Below are positions 35,857-45,659 of a DNA stretch of 64,000 nt, piece by piece (the first letter of the stretch is position 1; every line of letters begins with the position of its first letter). The DNA is taken from NCBI RefSeq assembly GCF_002994615.1, contig NZ_PVNK01000068.1, positions 1 to 64,000 of the forward strand, in the 5' to 3' direction. Below the pieces are notes generated by a model. That model ran no database searches, was not told where the DNA came from, and saw nothing but the letters and a program-made list of their open reading frames with translations. Made by a program: the position numbers and the translations under genes. This DNA is from Enhygromyxa salina. Lineage in GTDB: Bacteria; Myxococcota_A; Polyangia; Nannocystales; Nannocystaceae.

Positions 35857-38655
35857 ATGCACGCGTTGTCCTCGCAGTCGTACTCCAGCAGTGAGGTCGT
35901 CACCGAGATCGCCGGGGGTACCTCCTACGATGGCGAGACCCTCGGCAGCAGCACCTTGACCGAGCTGCGTGGGTCCGAGCTCGACCGGGCCGTCACGCCC
36001 GGGTCCGAGGTCGGCCGCTACGTGATCCTCGAGCGCCTCGGCGCGGGTGGCATGGGCGAGGTGTTCGCGGCCCGCGACACCGAGCTCGACCGGGACATCG
36101 CGCTCAAGCTGATCCGGACGCGAACTTCGGGCCGCGACGGCGCGGCGCGGCGCGAGTGTGAGCGCCTGCGGTCCGAGGCCCAGGCGCTGGCGCGCCTGTC
36201 TCACCCGAACGTCGTACAGGTGTTCGAGGTCGGCGATCACTGCGGTCGCACCTTCTTGGCGATGGAGCTCGTGCACGGCCCGACGCTCGGCGAGTGGACG
36301 CCTGGATCGCTCGCCGAGGCGGTCGAGGTCTACGCGCAGGCCGGGCGCGGGCTCGCGGCGGCCCACGCGGCCGGCCTCGCGCATCGGGACTTCAAGCCAG
36401 GCAACGCGCTGCTCGGCGCCGACGGTCGGGTTCGCGTGGTCGACTTTGGCCTCGCCGTCGCCAAGCACCTCGTCCACGAGGTCGCGTCGACCGTCGGTGA
36501 CGACAGCGACGACGGCGACGACAGCGGCGACAGAGGTCCGCTGGGGTCGGGCTCCCTCGCGGGCCCCGGGACGCTGCCCTACATGGCTCCAGAGCAGGCG
36601 TTCATGGGCAAGGGCGGGGCCGCGGGCGACCAGTTCAGCTTCTGCGTCGCGCTGTTCGAGGCGGTCTACGGCGCCCGGCCCTTCCCGGCCGTGGGCGTGA
36701 TGGAGCTGCTCTACAAGCTCGACACCTGCACGATCGAGTACCCGCCGAGTCCGCCCCCGGTGCCTCGGTGGTTGCGGCGAGTGCTGCAAAAGGGGCTCGC
36801 GCGCCGACCCGAAGACCGCTTCGAGAGCATGGACGCGCTGGTCGCCGAGCTGACCCGCGACCGTCGTCGCCTTTGGCGCCGCGCGACCTTCGCCGCGATC
36901 GTCGCCGGGGTCACGGCGCTGACGATGTCGATCGCGTCGGTCGGCGGTGAGGCCGAGCTCGCTGCGGAGGCGCCCGAGGCCGAGCTCGCCGGGGTCTGGG
37001 ACGATCAGCGTCGCGCCCAGCTCTCGCTGGCCTTCGAGCGCGTCGAGGGTTCGTGGGCCGCGGGCAGCGAGGCCGCGGTCCTCGCCGGGCTCGATCACTG
37101 GTCGCAGCGCTGGTTGAGCGCGGCCCGAGATCGCCACGGGCTCGAAGATCCGCTCGCCGGTCGCGCGGTCACGATCTGTCTCGCGAGCCAGCGGACTCAC
37201 GCGGGCGTGACGATCGACGCGTTGATCCACGGCGACGCGGTCTTGCTCGAGGGCGCCGTGGCGGCCGTCGACGCGCTGCCCGAGCCGGGCCGCTGCGCCG
37301 CCGCGCCCCGGGTCCTCGGTCCCGGCTCGCTCGCGCTCGTCGAGCCCGAGCGGCTGGTGTCCGAGCTGCGCGAGCTGGCCAGCGCCGCGGCCCAGCGCGG
37401 TCTGGGCCACTACGAGCTCGCTCGCGCGGGTGCCGACGCGGTCCTGCGCCGGGCGCCAGGCGGCGGGCCGGTCGAGCTCGCGGCCCTGCGCCAGCGGGGG
37501 CTCGCCGAGCTCGGCGCGGGTCGGCGACAGGCCGGGATCCGCGATCTCGTCGAGGCGACCACGCTGGCCGTGCGCAGCGGCGACCGCCGAACCGAGGCCG
37601 AGGTCTGGGTCGACCTCGCGTGGGCCAGCCGCGAGCTCGACAACCTCGCGCTGCGGCGCGAGCGGCTGGGCTACGCGCGGGCCCACGTCGAGGCGCTGCT
37701 CGCCGCGGGCGACTCGAGCGAGGCCGACCGCCACGCGCGGATGCTCGACTCCCGCGTCGTGCTGGCGACGGCCCTCGATCGCCTCGACGAGCCCACAGCT
37801 GCAGCTCACGAGGGCGAGGCCGAGGCGCTGCTGCTCGCCGGCCTCGACCAGCTCGAGGCGATCGACGCCGGCGACTCGACCCTCGCGATCGACTACCTCC
37901 ACGCGCTCGCCCGGGCCCGCGACGAGGCCGGCTTGCTCGATCAGAGCGAGCTCGACTACCGCCGCGCCCTCGCCCGGGCCGAGCGGGTCCGCGGTCAGGA
38001 TCATCCAACCAACGCGCGGCTGTGGTACGACGCCGCGGCTTCGGCCCACGAGCGCGGTGAGCTCGAGCTCGCCCGCGAGCGCTTCGGCCGGGCCCGAGAC
38101 ATCCGCCGCGCCGCGCTCGCCGTCGACCACCCCAAGCTCGCCCGCAGCGAGCTGGGCCTCGCCGAGCTCGAGTTCTCGGTTGGCGACTGGGCGGCCGCGC
38201 GGCGCCACGCCGAGCTCGCGCTCCACTCGTTTGAGCGCGCAGACGACGACAACCCTGCCGGACTCGCCGAGACCCTGCGTCTGCTCGGCCAGCTCGAGGC
38301 CCGCGAGTCTCGCTGGGGCGAAGCGGTGGGGGACTACGAGCGCGCGCTCGAGCTGATGACCCGGCCCGGGCTCCAGCGCTCGCTCGTCGAGCTCGAGCTC
38401 GGCAAGGCGCTCGCGGCCCTCGGTCAGCACGAGCGGGCCGTCGAGCTCATGGACGCCGCGCTGCCGCCGATCGCCGCGCGCCTCGGCGCGGCCCGCTGCG
38501 ACCAGATGATCCCCAGCTACGAGCGCCACGCCGCGTCTGCGTCGAGCCTCGGCCGTGACGCGGCGGCCGTCGCGAGCCTCGAGGCGGCGCTCGCTTGCAG
38601 CGACAACCCCGAGACCCGCGCGCGGCTTCAGACCAGGCTGCAGCGCGAGGGCTAA
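35857..38655 (+). CDS. Ser/Thr protein kinase with C-terminal TPR region
   Basis: The 932-residue protein has a Ser/Thr-rich N-terminal extension (1-50) and then a Hanks-type kinase domain. Visible motifs are GAGGMGEVF, the lysine in IALKLI, catalytic loop HRDFKPGN (176-183), DFG at 196-198 and MAPEQ. An acidic Asp/Gly insert lies in the activation segment (about 213-226). A possible membrane span (about 342-362) is followed by some 570 residues of Ala/Glu/Arg/Leu-rich helical repeats of TPR style. It probably senses or scaffolds partners through the TPRs. The Thr-rich 57-codon gene starts 48 bp after its stop, on the same strand. Confidence 0.92.
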   Translation: MHALSSQSYSSSEVVTEIAGGTSYDGETLGSSTLTELRGSELDRAVTPGSEVGRYVILERLGAGGMGEVFAARDTELDRDIALKLIRTRTSGRDGAARRECERLRSEAQALARLSHPNVVQVFEVGDHCGRTFLAMELVHGPTLGEWTPGSLAEAVEVYAQAGRGLAAAHAAGLAHRDFKPGNALLGADGRVRVVDFGLAVAKHLVHEVASTVGDDSDDGDDSGDRGPLGSGSLAGPGTLPYMAPEQAFMGKGGAAGDQFSFCVALFEAVYGARPFPAVGVMELLYKLDTCTIEYPPSPPPVPRWLRRVLQKGLARRPEDRFESMDALVAELTRDRRRLWRRATFAAIVAGVTALTMSIASVGGEAELAAEAPEAELAGVWDDQRRAQLSLAFERVEGSWAAGSEAAVLAGLDHWSQRWLSAARDRHGLEDPLAGRAVTICLASQRTHAGVTIDALIHGDAVLLEGAVAAVDALPEPGRCAAAPRVLGPGSLALVEPERLVSELRELASAAAQRGLGHYELARAGADAVLRRAPGGGPVELAALRQRGLAELGAGRRQAGIRDLVEATTLAVRSGDRRTEAEVWVDLAWASRELDNLALRRERLGYARAHVEALLAAGDSSEADRHARMLDSRVVLATALDRLDEPTAAAHEGEAEALLLAGLDQLEAIDAGDSTLAIDYLHALARARDEAGLLDQSELDYRRALARAERVRGQDHPTNARLWYDAAASAHERGELELARERFGRARDIRRAALAVDHPKLARSELGLAELEFSVGDWAAARRHAELALHSFERADDDNPAGLAETLRLLGQLEARESRWGEAVGDYERALELMTRPGLQRSLVELELGKALAALGQHERAVELMDAALPPIAARLGAARCDQMIPSYERHAASASSLGRDAAAVASLEAALACSDNPETRARLQTRLQREG

Positions 38656-38703
38656 ACCGAAGAAACACCGCACCGACCGGGCGCGAGCCCAGGAGACACA
38701 CAC

Positions 38704-38877
38704 ATGACCGCGACACGCACCACGACCACGACCTCGACCTCGACCACGACGACCACCACCTCCAGCGCGTCGGCGACCGAGGTCGCGTCCGGGACCGACT
38801 CGGACACGACCCGCGCCGACGAAGACGACGACGATCCCAACGGCGGGATCATCATCATCGGCCGCGACGGCCCCTGA
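38704..38877 (+). CDS. Thr-rich small protein (57 aa) behind the TPR kinase
   Basis: The short frame starts with ATG at 38704, 7 nt after a strong AGGAGA ribosome site, and ends with TGA at 38875-38877. The product is 57 residues: a Thr/Ser tract (residues 6-21), a mixed segment, an acidic DEDDDD patch (39-44), and the tail PNGGIIIIGRDGP. There is no signal peptide. The composition would suit multisite phosphorylation by the adjacent kinase, or a small secreted or modified peptide; both are inference. The Thr tract comes from ACC/ACG/TCG codon repeats, so an accidental frame is possible, but the ribosome site and position argue for a gene. Confidence 0.6.
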   Translation: MTATRTTTTTSTSTTTTTTSSASATEVASGTDSDTTRADEDDDDPNGGIIIIGRDGP

Positions 38878-38923
38878 GCGGGGCTGAGCGCGGCTGTGCG
38901 CCGCTGCCCGAGCTCAGGCGAGC

Positions 38924-39433
38924 TCAGGGCGCGCCGCCGCCGGAGTCCGAGGGCACGCACACGTTGGCGAGGCACTCCTCGCCCGAGGCACAGTCTTCGT
39001 TCGTGGCGCAGACCAGCGCGCACAGGCCGAAGTCTCCGAAGCAGACCTGCCCGTCAGGGCAGGGGTTTTGCTCGCTGCACGCGATCGTGCAGACCCCGGA
39101 GTCGCTGGGATCTTCGCCGGGGACCGCGAGCGACATGCACTCTTGCGGAGCCGGGCACACGTCCTCGGTGGTCGGGCAGACGCTCGAGCAGTAGCCGTTG
39201 AGGCAGACCGGCGCCTCCTGGCTGCACTCGGCGTCGTCCTCGCCGCCGCACGCCTGCTGGCACAGGCCGCTCGCGCACTGCTCGCCGACCCCGCACTCGC
39301 TGTCGCTGCTGCACTGAAAGCGAAAGGTCGAGGGCTGGGCCGACTCGATGAAGCAGCCGCTGGCGCCGAGGGTGAGGCCTCCGAGGGTGAGGCCGAGAGT
39401 AACGAGTGTGAAGGCGAGCCTACGCGTGCGCAT
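38924..39433 (-). CDS. Cys-rich lipoprotein
   Basis: The 169-residue protein has a lipoprotein signal (LGASGC) and then about 20 Cys in a repeated pattern (C-x3-5-C units such as CSSDSECGVGEQCASGLC). This is typical of disulfide-stabilised surface repeats in myxobacteria. No enzyme motif is present. The start codon shares one base with the frr stop (TGATG), so it is the last gene of the rpsB-tsf-pyrH-frr operon. That is an odd place for a surface lipoprotein, and read-through from a housekeeping promoter is likely. Confidence 0.8.
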   Translation of the reverse strand: MRTRRLAFTLVTLGLTLGGLTLGASGCFIESAQPSTFRFQCSSDSECGVGEQCASGLCQQACGGEDDAECSQEAPVCLNGYCSSVCPTTEDVCPAPQECMSLAVPGEDPSDSGVCTIACSEQNPCPDGQVCFGDFGLCALVCATNEDCASGEECLANVCVPSDSGGGAP

Positions 39434-40002
39434 CAGTCGTCCATGATCTCGGCTTCTTTTTGCCCGACTGCCGTGTCGATCTGCTTGGCGAAGGTGTCCG
39501 TCAGGTCCTGGACCTGGTCGAGGCCACGCTTGAGGGCGTCCTCGGACAGCTCCTTGTCTTTTTCGGCCTTCTTGAACGCGTCGTTGGCGGTCCGTCGGGC
39601 CTTGCGGATGGCGACCTTGGCGTCTTCGGCCGCGCGCCGGACCTCCTTGACGAGGTCCTTGCGCCGCTCTTCGGTCAGCGGCGGGATCGGGACCCGCAAG
39701 ACGACGCCGTCGGAGCTCGGGTTGAGCCCGAGGCCGGCGTTCATGATCGCTTTTTCGACCGCGGAGATGTTGCCGGCGTCGAAGGGCTTGACGATCAGGA
39801 GCCGGGCGTCGGCGGCCGAGACCGTCGCGACGTCGCGCAGCTTCATCTGGCTGCCGTAGGCCTGGACGCGGACGCCGTCGAGCAGGCTCGGGCTCGCGCG
39901 GCCGGCTCGGACCCGAGACAGCGCGGTGCCGAACGAGTCGCGGGCTCCCTCCATGCCCTCCTCGGCGTCCATGAGTACTTGATCCTCGTCGAAATCAGCC
40001 AT
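39433..40002 (-). CDS. frr: Ribosome recycling factor
   Basis: I chose the ATG at 40002 (MADFDEDQVLMD), giving 189 residues, the normal length. Conserved features are SRVRAGRASPSLLDGVRVQAYG, PFDAGNISAVEKAIM, and the basic helical hairpin LTEERRKDLVKEVRRAAEDAK. The protein splits post-termination ribosomes together with EF-G. It is the fourth gene in the classical order rpsB-tsf-pyrH-frr. Confidence 0.96.
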   Translation of the reverse strand: MADFDEDQVLMDAEEGMEGARDSFGTALSRVRAGRASPSLLDGVRVQAYGSQMKLRDVATVSAADARLLIVKPFDAGNISAVEKAIMNAGLGLNPSSDGVVLRVPIPPLTEERRKDLVKEVRRAAEDAKVAIRKARRTANDAFKKAEKDKELSEDALKRGLDQVQDLTDTFAKQIDTAVGQKEAEIMDD

Positions 40003-40036
40003 CGCCCTTACTCCTGATTTGCGCTCAGATTTGCGG

Positions 40037-40795
40037 TCAGCCTCGTGGCCACTTGTAGGCCTCGGGCGCGACGAGGGTGCCGAGCGTCTGACCGCAAACG
40101 ACGCGCTCGATGTTGCCGGACGCGAGCATATCAAACACGACGATCGGCAGGTTGTTCTCCTTGCACAGCGAGATCGCGGTGCTGTCCATGACGTGGAGGC
40201 TGCGAGACAGGACCTGGAGGTAGTCGAGGCGGTCAAAGCGGACCGCGTCGCTGTGCTTCTCGGGGTCCTTGTCGTAGACGCCGTCGACCCGGGTGGCCTT
40301 GAGCAGGACCTGCGAGCCGACCTCCATCGCGCGGAGGGCCGCGGCCGTGTCGGTCGTGAAGAAGGGGTTGCCGGTCCCGGCCGCGAAGATGACCACGCGG
40401 CCCTTCTCGAGGTGACGGGTCGCGCGCCGCCGGATGTAGGGCTCGGCGACCTCCTTCATCTCGATTGCCGAGAGCACGCGGGTGTCCACGCCCATGCGCT
40501 CGAGCCCGTCTTGCAGGGCGATCGCGTTCATGACCGTGGCCATCATGCCCATGTAGTCGGCGCTGGCGCGGTCCATGCCCTTGGCCGAGGCCCTGACCCC
40601 GCGAAAAATATTGCCGCCGCCGATCACGACCGCGGTCTCGACCCCGAGCGTGACGACGGCTTTGATCTCTTCGGCGATCGTGTCGAGGATCGCCGGGTCG
40701 ATGCCATAGCCGGCGTCGCCCTGGAGGGCTTCGCCGGATAGCTTGATGGTGACGCGCTGGAACCTGGCTTTGGACATGCTGGGCTCGGGCGTCAT
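40037..40795 (-). CDS. pyrH: UMP kinase
   Basis: This 252-residue amino-acid-kinase-fold enzyme has [12 protein letters not shown] at its N-terminus, [23 protein letters not shown] and [14 protein letters not shown]. It phosphorylates UMP to UDP in pyrimidine nucleotide synthesis. An internal ATG at 40777 (MSKARFQ) is an equally plausible start. It lies 9 bp after tsf and 34 bp before frr in the translation-factor operon. Confidence 0.96.
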   Translation of the reverse strand: MTPEPSMSKARFQRVTIKLSGEALQGDAGYGIDPAILDTIAEEIKAVVTLGVETAVVIGGGNIFRGVRASAKGMDRASADYMGMMATVMNAIALQDGLERMGVDTRVLSAIEMKEVAEPYIRRRATRHLEKGRVVIFAAGTGNPFFTTDTAAALRAMEVGSQVLLKATRVDGVYDKDPEKHSDAVRFDRLDYLQVLSRSLHVMDSTAISLCKENNLPIVVFDMLASGNIERVVCGQTLGTLVAPEAYKWPRG

Positions 40796-40803
40796 CGGTT
40801 GGC

Positions 40804-41454
<651 letters not shown>

Positions 41455-41477
41455 CGTTGTCTCGCTTCTCGGCTGAA

Positions 41478-42443
41478 CTAGTTGCTGGGCGTGGGGGGAG
41501 TGGGAGGCTCGGCGGCGGGCGCCGCTGCGGCCTCGGGTTCGGGGGAGGCCGCGGCCTCGGGCGTCGGCAGCTGGGTCCGGCGCGAGACGAGCTCGACCTT
41601 GGGCCCGTCGCCCCCGGTCGTGACGCGGATCGGCGCGGGCGCGGACTCGATGTCGGCCTCGGCCACGGCGCGCTGCTTGCCGAGCTTCATGCCCTCGGCG
41701 GCGGCGTCGGCCATCTTGCTGGTGATCAGCTTGATCGAGCGGATCGCGTCGTCGTTGCCCGGGATGATGTACTGGATCTTGCCCGGGTCGGCGTTGGTGT
41801 CGGCCAGCGCGATGACCGGGATCTTGAGGCGGTTGGCCTCGGCCACGGCGATGTGCTCTTTGGCCGGGTCGATCACGAAGATCGCGCCGGGGAGCTTGGG
41901 CATGTCCTTGATGCCGCCGAGGTTGCGCTCGAGCTTGGCGCGCTGGCGCTCGAGCTGGAGGACCTCTTTTTTGGTCAGCTTCTCGTAGGTGCCGTCCTCG
42001 GACATCTTCTCGATGTTGCGCAGCTTGTCGACGGACTGGCGGATGGTCTTCCAGTTGGTCAGCGTGCCGCCGAGCCAGCGGGTCACGACGTAGTACTGGC
42101 CGCAGCGCCTGGCCTCGTTGATCAGCACGTCCTGAGCCTGGCGCTTGGTCCCGACGAACATGATCGGGTGGCCCTCCGACGCGACCGAACGCACGTAGGC
42201 GTAGGTCCGTCGCATGAGCTTGGCGGTCTGCTGGAGGTCGACGATGTGGACGCCGTTGCGCGCGCCGAAGATGTACTGCTTCATCTTCGGGTTCCAGCGC
42301 TCGGTCCGGTGGCCGAAGTGGACGCCGCACTCGAGCAGCTGGCGGATCGTGATGATCCGCTTGGCTTCGTCCATCATCTGCACCCCGATGTCGTCGGACT
42401 TGGTCTTGGGCTTGGTCTCGGTCTCGGTTTCGGTCTCAGTCAT
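41478..42443 (-). CDS. rpsB: 30S ribosomal protein S2 with N- and C-terminal extensions
   Basis: The ATG at 42443 gives 321 residues. The core [33 protein letters not shown] and the later [20 protein letters not shown] are standard S2. It carries an unusual N-terminal extension of Thr-Glu dipeptides and Lys (residues 1-16), coded by a hexanucleotide repeat. A 70-residue Ala/Pro/Glu-rich C-terminal tail also exceeds the roughly 240 residues of typical S2. It leads the rpsB-tsf-pyrH-frr operon; the 273 bp upstream, shared with the divergent lipoprotein gene, should hold its promoter. Confidence 0.95.
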   Translation of the reverse strand: MTETETETETKPKTKSDDIGVQMMDEAKRIITIRQLLECGVHFGHRTERWNPKMKQYIFGARNGVHIVDLQQTAKLMRRTYAYVRSVASEGHPIMFVGTKRQAQDVLINEARRCGQYYVVTRWLGGTLTNWKTIRQSVDKLRNIEKMSEDGTYEKLTKKEVLQLERQRAKLERNLGGIKDMPKLPGAIFVIDPAKEHIAVAEANRLKIPVIALADTNADPGKIQYIIPGNDDAIRSIKLITSKMADAAAEGMKLGKQRAVAEADIESAPAPIRVTTGGDGPKVELVSRRTQLPTPEAAASPEPEAAAAPAAEPPTPPTPSN

Positions 42444-42716
42444 TGTGTGTTCCTCGCGTTGGGCCTCTGCCCCCTTCGTCGGAGTTGCCGACTGACCGCG
42501 GCGTTCGAGTTGCCGGGGCCAGCACGCAGGCGCGTCCTCCAGGAGCATGGGGATTGGGTAAAAGGCGGCGGTTGGTACCACGGGCCGTGGAGGGCGTCCA
42601 GCACTGGTGAGGGGTCGGCGAGAGCTCCGGTGGGCGCGACTAGCGGAGGGGTGGGGATCGCGTGAGCCCGGCCACGTATAGTCTGCGCGTCGTCCAGCTG
42701 CTACGGTCGCTCCGCC

Positions 42717-43217
42717 ATGAAGCGCTTGAGTACGATCCTCGCCGGGCTTGGCGCGCTGACGCTCGTGGGTAGCGGCTGCGCGGGGCTGGGCTCGCCGACC
42801 AGCTCGACCGCTCACCTGATCGATCTCGACCAGCCGCAGCTGCGGCAGTTTGCGGTCGCGAGCACGACCGACTTCGAGCGTGACGTGCGGCTCGAGACCG
42901 GCGAGCGCAAGAAGTTGACCCCGGCCCTGTTTGGGGTCGGCGTCGTCGCGGGCACGATCGGGGCCGTCGGTGGGGTCGCGTTCGGGGTCGCGGGCTTCGT
43001 GACTCGCAACCAGCTCAACAACGGCTACGGGGTCGACGGCCTCGATCTCGACGAGCGCGATCGCCTGGTCTCGCGGGGCGAGGCGTTCAACACCGCCGCC
43101 CTCAGCCTGACCGCGCTCGCGGTCGTTGGCTACGCCCTCGCGCTCGTGACCTACGGCGTCGACTGGAACCGCTGCGGCCCGCTCGCCCCCAAGAAACGCC
43201 ACTGCGCCACCAACTGA
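42717..43217 (+). CDS. Lipoprotein with two hydrophobic segments
   Basis: The 166-residue product has a lipoprotein signal (VGSGC) and a short beta-like region. Two Gly/Ala-rich hydrophobic segments (about 79-98 and 128-147) are separated by a charged [15 protein letters not shown] loop. A lipoprotein with internal membrane helices is unusual; the signal may instead be a normal first helix. I recognise no family. It is divergent from rpsB and 15 bp before the TMTC-like gene, probably in the same transcript. Confidence 0.65.
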   Translation: MKRLSTILAGLGALTLVGSGCAGLGSPTSSTAHLIDLDQPQLRQFAVASTTDFERDVRLETGERKKLTPALFGVGVVAGTIGAVGGVAFGVAGFVTRNQLNNGYGVDGLDLDERDRLVSRGEAFNTAALSLTALAVVGYALALVTYGVDWNRCGPLAPKKRHCATN

Positions 43218-43232
43218 GCCCGAGCGCCGGCC

Positions 43233-45356
43233 GTGGTGAAAGTCCGAGCGCCGCGATCGTTGCCATCTAGCAACGACGGCTCGCCGCTTCACCACGCCCG
43301 CAACGGTCCCGAGGCGGGCGCTCCGGTTCGCGTCCCGAAGCGGCGACCGTCCGCGCGACCCGAGGCCGGCGAGCCGCTCTCGTATCGCGCGCGCCTGCTC
43401 GGCCTGCTCGGGTTGATCGCGCTCGTACACGCGCCGCTGCTGCGCTACGGGCTGATCTACGACGACGGCTGGACCTTGCGCAGCAACGGCTTCTTGCGCC
43501 GAGGTCAGTTCGAGCTCGGCGTGCTGCTCTCGCCCGAGGCCGCCGCGCGCCACATCCCCGACGCGACCCGACCGACGCTGGTCGCCTTCGACGCCCTGAG
43601 CTTGCGGGTGCTCGGGCTCGAGCCCTGGGCCCACCACGGGCTGTCGATCGCGCTGCACCTGGGGGTGTGTGGGTTGCTCGCGCGCTTGCTCCGAGCGCTC
43701 GGGGTCGCCGAGGGGCCGCGGCTCGCGAGCGTGGCGTGCTTTGGCTTGCTGGCGATCCACGCCGAGGCGATCGCGGTGGTCTCGTTTCGCGAAGATCTGC
43801 TCGCCGCGGCGCTCGGGCTCGCGGCGATGATCGTGGCCGTGCGCGCGATCGAGGCCGCGCGCCTCGGGGCCGCGCTGGCGTGGGGCGGCGCGGCGCTGGG
43901 CCTGGAGGCGCTGGCCTGCGGCGCCAAGCTGTCTGCGGCCCCGCTCCCCGCGATCCTGCTCGCGCTCGCGTGGCTGCGACCGGGCCAGGGCTGCGCGCGC
44001 CTGGCTCGAGACCGCGGCCGCCTCGCCCTGGTCGTCGGCCTGCTCGGCGTCGGCGTGGCGCTGGCCCTGGCCCAGACCTGGATCGTCCACGGCGGCAGCC
44101 CCTACGGCGGCGACAACCCCCGGATCCTGGCCCACCGCATCGGGCTGGGGCCCGTGCTCGCGGCGTCGACCAAGATTCACGTCGGCTACCTGCAGCAGAT
44201 CTTGATCCCGCTGGGCCTCTCGCCCGAGTACGTCGATCGTGGCGCCGGCTGGCTCGAGCCCGAGACGGTGCTCGCGAGCGCGACCCTCGTTGGCCTCGTG
44301 CTCGCCGCGATCGCGGTCCGGCGTCGGGCGCCGCTGGCGAGCTTCGCGGTGCTCGCCTGGCTGCTGGCCTGTGTGCCGACCAGCAACCTCGTCGGCCTGC
44401 CCAACATGCGCGCCGATCGCTTCATGTACCTGCCGAGCGTCCCGCTGTGCGTCGCGCTTGCGATCGCTTTGCTCGCGCTCGGGCGCCGCCTCGCCGACTA
44501 CCTGCCGAAGCCCGCCGAGTCGGAGCTCGCGGGCCCCGATCTCTCTGCCGGCCTCCCGCTCGCCGTCTTCGTGTTGATGCAGGGATCATTCGGGCTCGCC
44601 GAGGCTCGGGTCTACGTGAGCAACACCACGCTCTGGCACGAGGCTGCTCGCCGGGCGCCCGAGTCTGCCCGCGCCCACGCCCTGCTCGGGCTCGAGCGCG
44701 TCGGCGAGGTTCGGCGCGGGGATCAGCTCGCGCCCAAGGTCGAGGCCGCGGCCGAAGATGCGTGTCGCCGGGCGCAGCGACTCGATCCGGTCTACGAGCT
44801 CCCGCAGCTGTGTCTCGGGTCACTCGCGATCGTGCGTAAAGATTGGGTCGCAGCCTACGAGCACCACGCGCGGGCGGTCGAGCTCAGCGTGGATCGCAAC
44901 GATCGGCCGATCGCCGCGCTCGCCCAGCTGTCTCTCGATCTGCCCAGCGAGTGGTTCGACGCGCACCCGGAGCTGGGCGATCGACGCAGCCTCTCGATCG
45001 CCTGGCTCGAGCGCGGACTCAGCGCGTATCCCTACTCGCCCGAGCTCCACGCGGCCGCGGGACGGGTCTACCACCGCCTCGGCCAACCCGAGCGCGCCCT
45101 CGAGCTGTACCGCCGTGCAAGGTCGCTGCGGCCCGACCGTTGGGAGACGGTCGCCGCGGGGGTGGAACTCGCCCTCGATCTCGGCGATGCTGCTGCAGCC
45201 CACCGGACCTGGTGGTCCGAGGCCAAGGTGCTCGGGCGCGCCGACCCGGCCACCCGCAGCCGCCTGAGCCGGCGCCTCGCGGTCGCCCGCACCGACCCTC
45301 ACTTCTCTCTGTTACACTCCCTCCTCGATCCTGGAGTCTTTCCTTATGAGCCGTAA
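43233..45356 (+). CDS. TMTC-like polytopic membrane protein with C-terminal TPR repeats
   Basis: The GTG at 43233 starts a 707-residue protein with a basic Pro-rich N-terminus (1-50), roughly eleven hydrophobic helices (about 55-475) and a helical-repeat C-terminus (about 485-690). An acidic pair in the first loop ([13 protein letters not shown]) and the phrase [21 protein letters not shown] match the conserved regions of TMTC/DUF1736 proteins. In eukaryotes these are O-mannosyltransferases using lipid-linked mannose. The TPR tail has [20 protein letters not shown]. Protein glycosylation at the membrane is plausible but unproven. Its end overlaps the next small gene by 11 bp. Confidence 0.75.
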   Translation: MVKVRAPRSLPSSNDGSPLHHARNGPEAGAPVRVPKRRPSARPEAGEPLSYRARLLGLLGLIALVHAPLLRYGLIYDDGWTLRSNGFLRRGQFELGVLLSPEAAARHIPDATRPTLVAFDALSLRVLGLEPWAHHGLSIALHLGVCGLLARLLRALGVAEGPRLASVACFGLLAIHAEAIAVVSFREDLLAAALGLAAMIVAVRAIEAARLGAALAWGGAALGLEALACGAKLSAAPLPAILLALAWLRPGQGCARLARDRGRLALVVGLLGVGVALALAQTWIVHGGSPYGGDNPRILAHRIGLGPVLAASTKIHVGYLQQILIPLGLSPEYVDRGAGWLEPETVLASATLVGLVLAAIAVRRRAPLASFAVLAWLLACVPTSNLVGLPNMRADRFMYLPSVPLCVALAIALLALGRRLADYLPKPAESELAGPDLSAGLPLAVFVLMQGSFGLAEARVYVSNTTLWHEAARRAPESARAHALLGLERVGEVRRGDQLAPKVEAAAEDACRRAQRLDPVYELPQLCLGSLAIVRKDWVAAYEHHARAVELSVDRNDRPIAALAQLSLDLPSEWFDAHPELGDRRSLSIAWLERGLSAYPYSPELHAAAGRVYHRLGQPERALELYRRARSLRPDRWETVAAGVELALDLGDAAAAHRTWWSEAKVLGRADPATRSRLSRRLAVARTDPHFSLLHSLLDPGVFPYEP

Positions 45357-45471
45357 GAAGTTCTACGCCCTGCTGGTCATCGCGGCCTTGTCCATCGCAA
45401 TTGGCGGCGTCGCCTGCGGTGACACCATCGAAGATCTCGACAATCTCGACGAGACCTACGGCGCGACCTGA
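45346..45471 (+). CDS. 41-residue small lipoprotein
   Basis: The ATG at 45346 lies inside the end of the TMTC-like gene in another frame, and the TGA is at 45469-45471. The product has a basic start (MSRKKF), a hydrophobic stretch and a clear lipobox GGVAC at residues 20-24. An acidic tail, GDTIEDLDNLDETYGAT, completes it. The complete signal and the short overlap suggest coupling to the TMTC-like gene. The 188 bp that follow hold no gene, only a CGGTACTCGTA motif repeated twice. Confidence 0.7.
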   Translation: MSRKKFYALLVIAALSIAIGGVACGDTIEDLDNLDETYGAT

Positions 45472-45659
45472 GCGGGCACGCGGTACTCGTAGCGCGTGCT
45501 CGAAGTTCGTTCCGGGTCATGCACGGCAGGGACTCCGGGCGCGCGGTACTCGTACCTGGCCGGACGGTTGGGACGAGGATTCACGTGGCGGGCCATCGGG
45601 CTCGCCTTCGTCGTTGAGCCTCCGTGGGCGGCCCGTCATCGGTGGTAGGCTTCGACCGC

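Noticed and set aside
35818-38703. Very long minus-strand open frame opposite the TPR kinase
   Set aside because: It is an antisense shadow of a GC-rich kinase gene; its residues are low-complexity and show no domain, while the plus frame has full kinase motifs.
42444-42716. Small gene between rpsB and the divergent lipoprotein
   Set aside because: No frame with a start, ribosome site and sensible composition; treated as a promoter region.
45479-45552. CGGTACTCGTA direct repeat after the 41-residue gene as an operator
   Set aside because: Only two copies, no symmetry, and 60 bp apart; could be chance.
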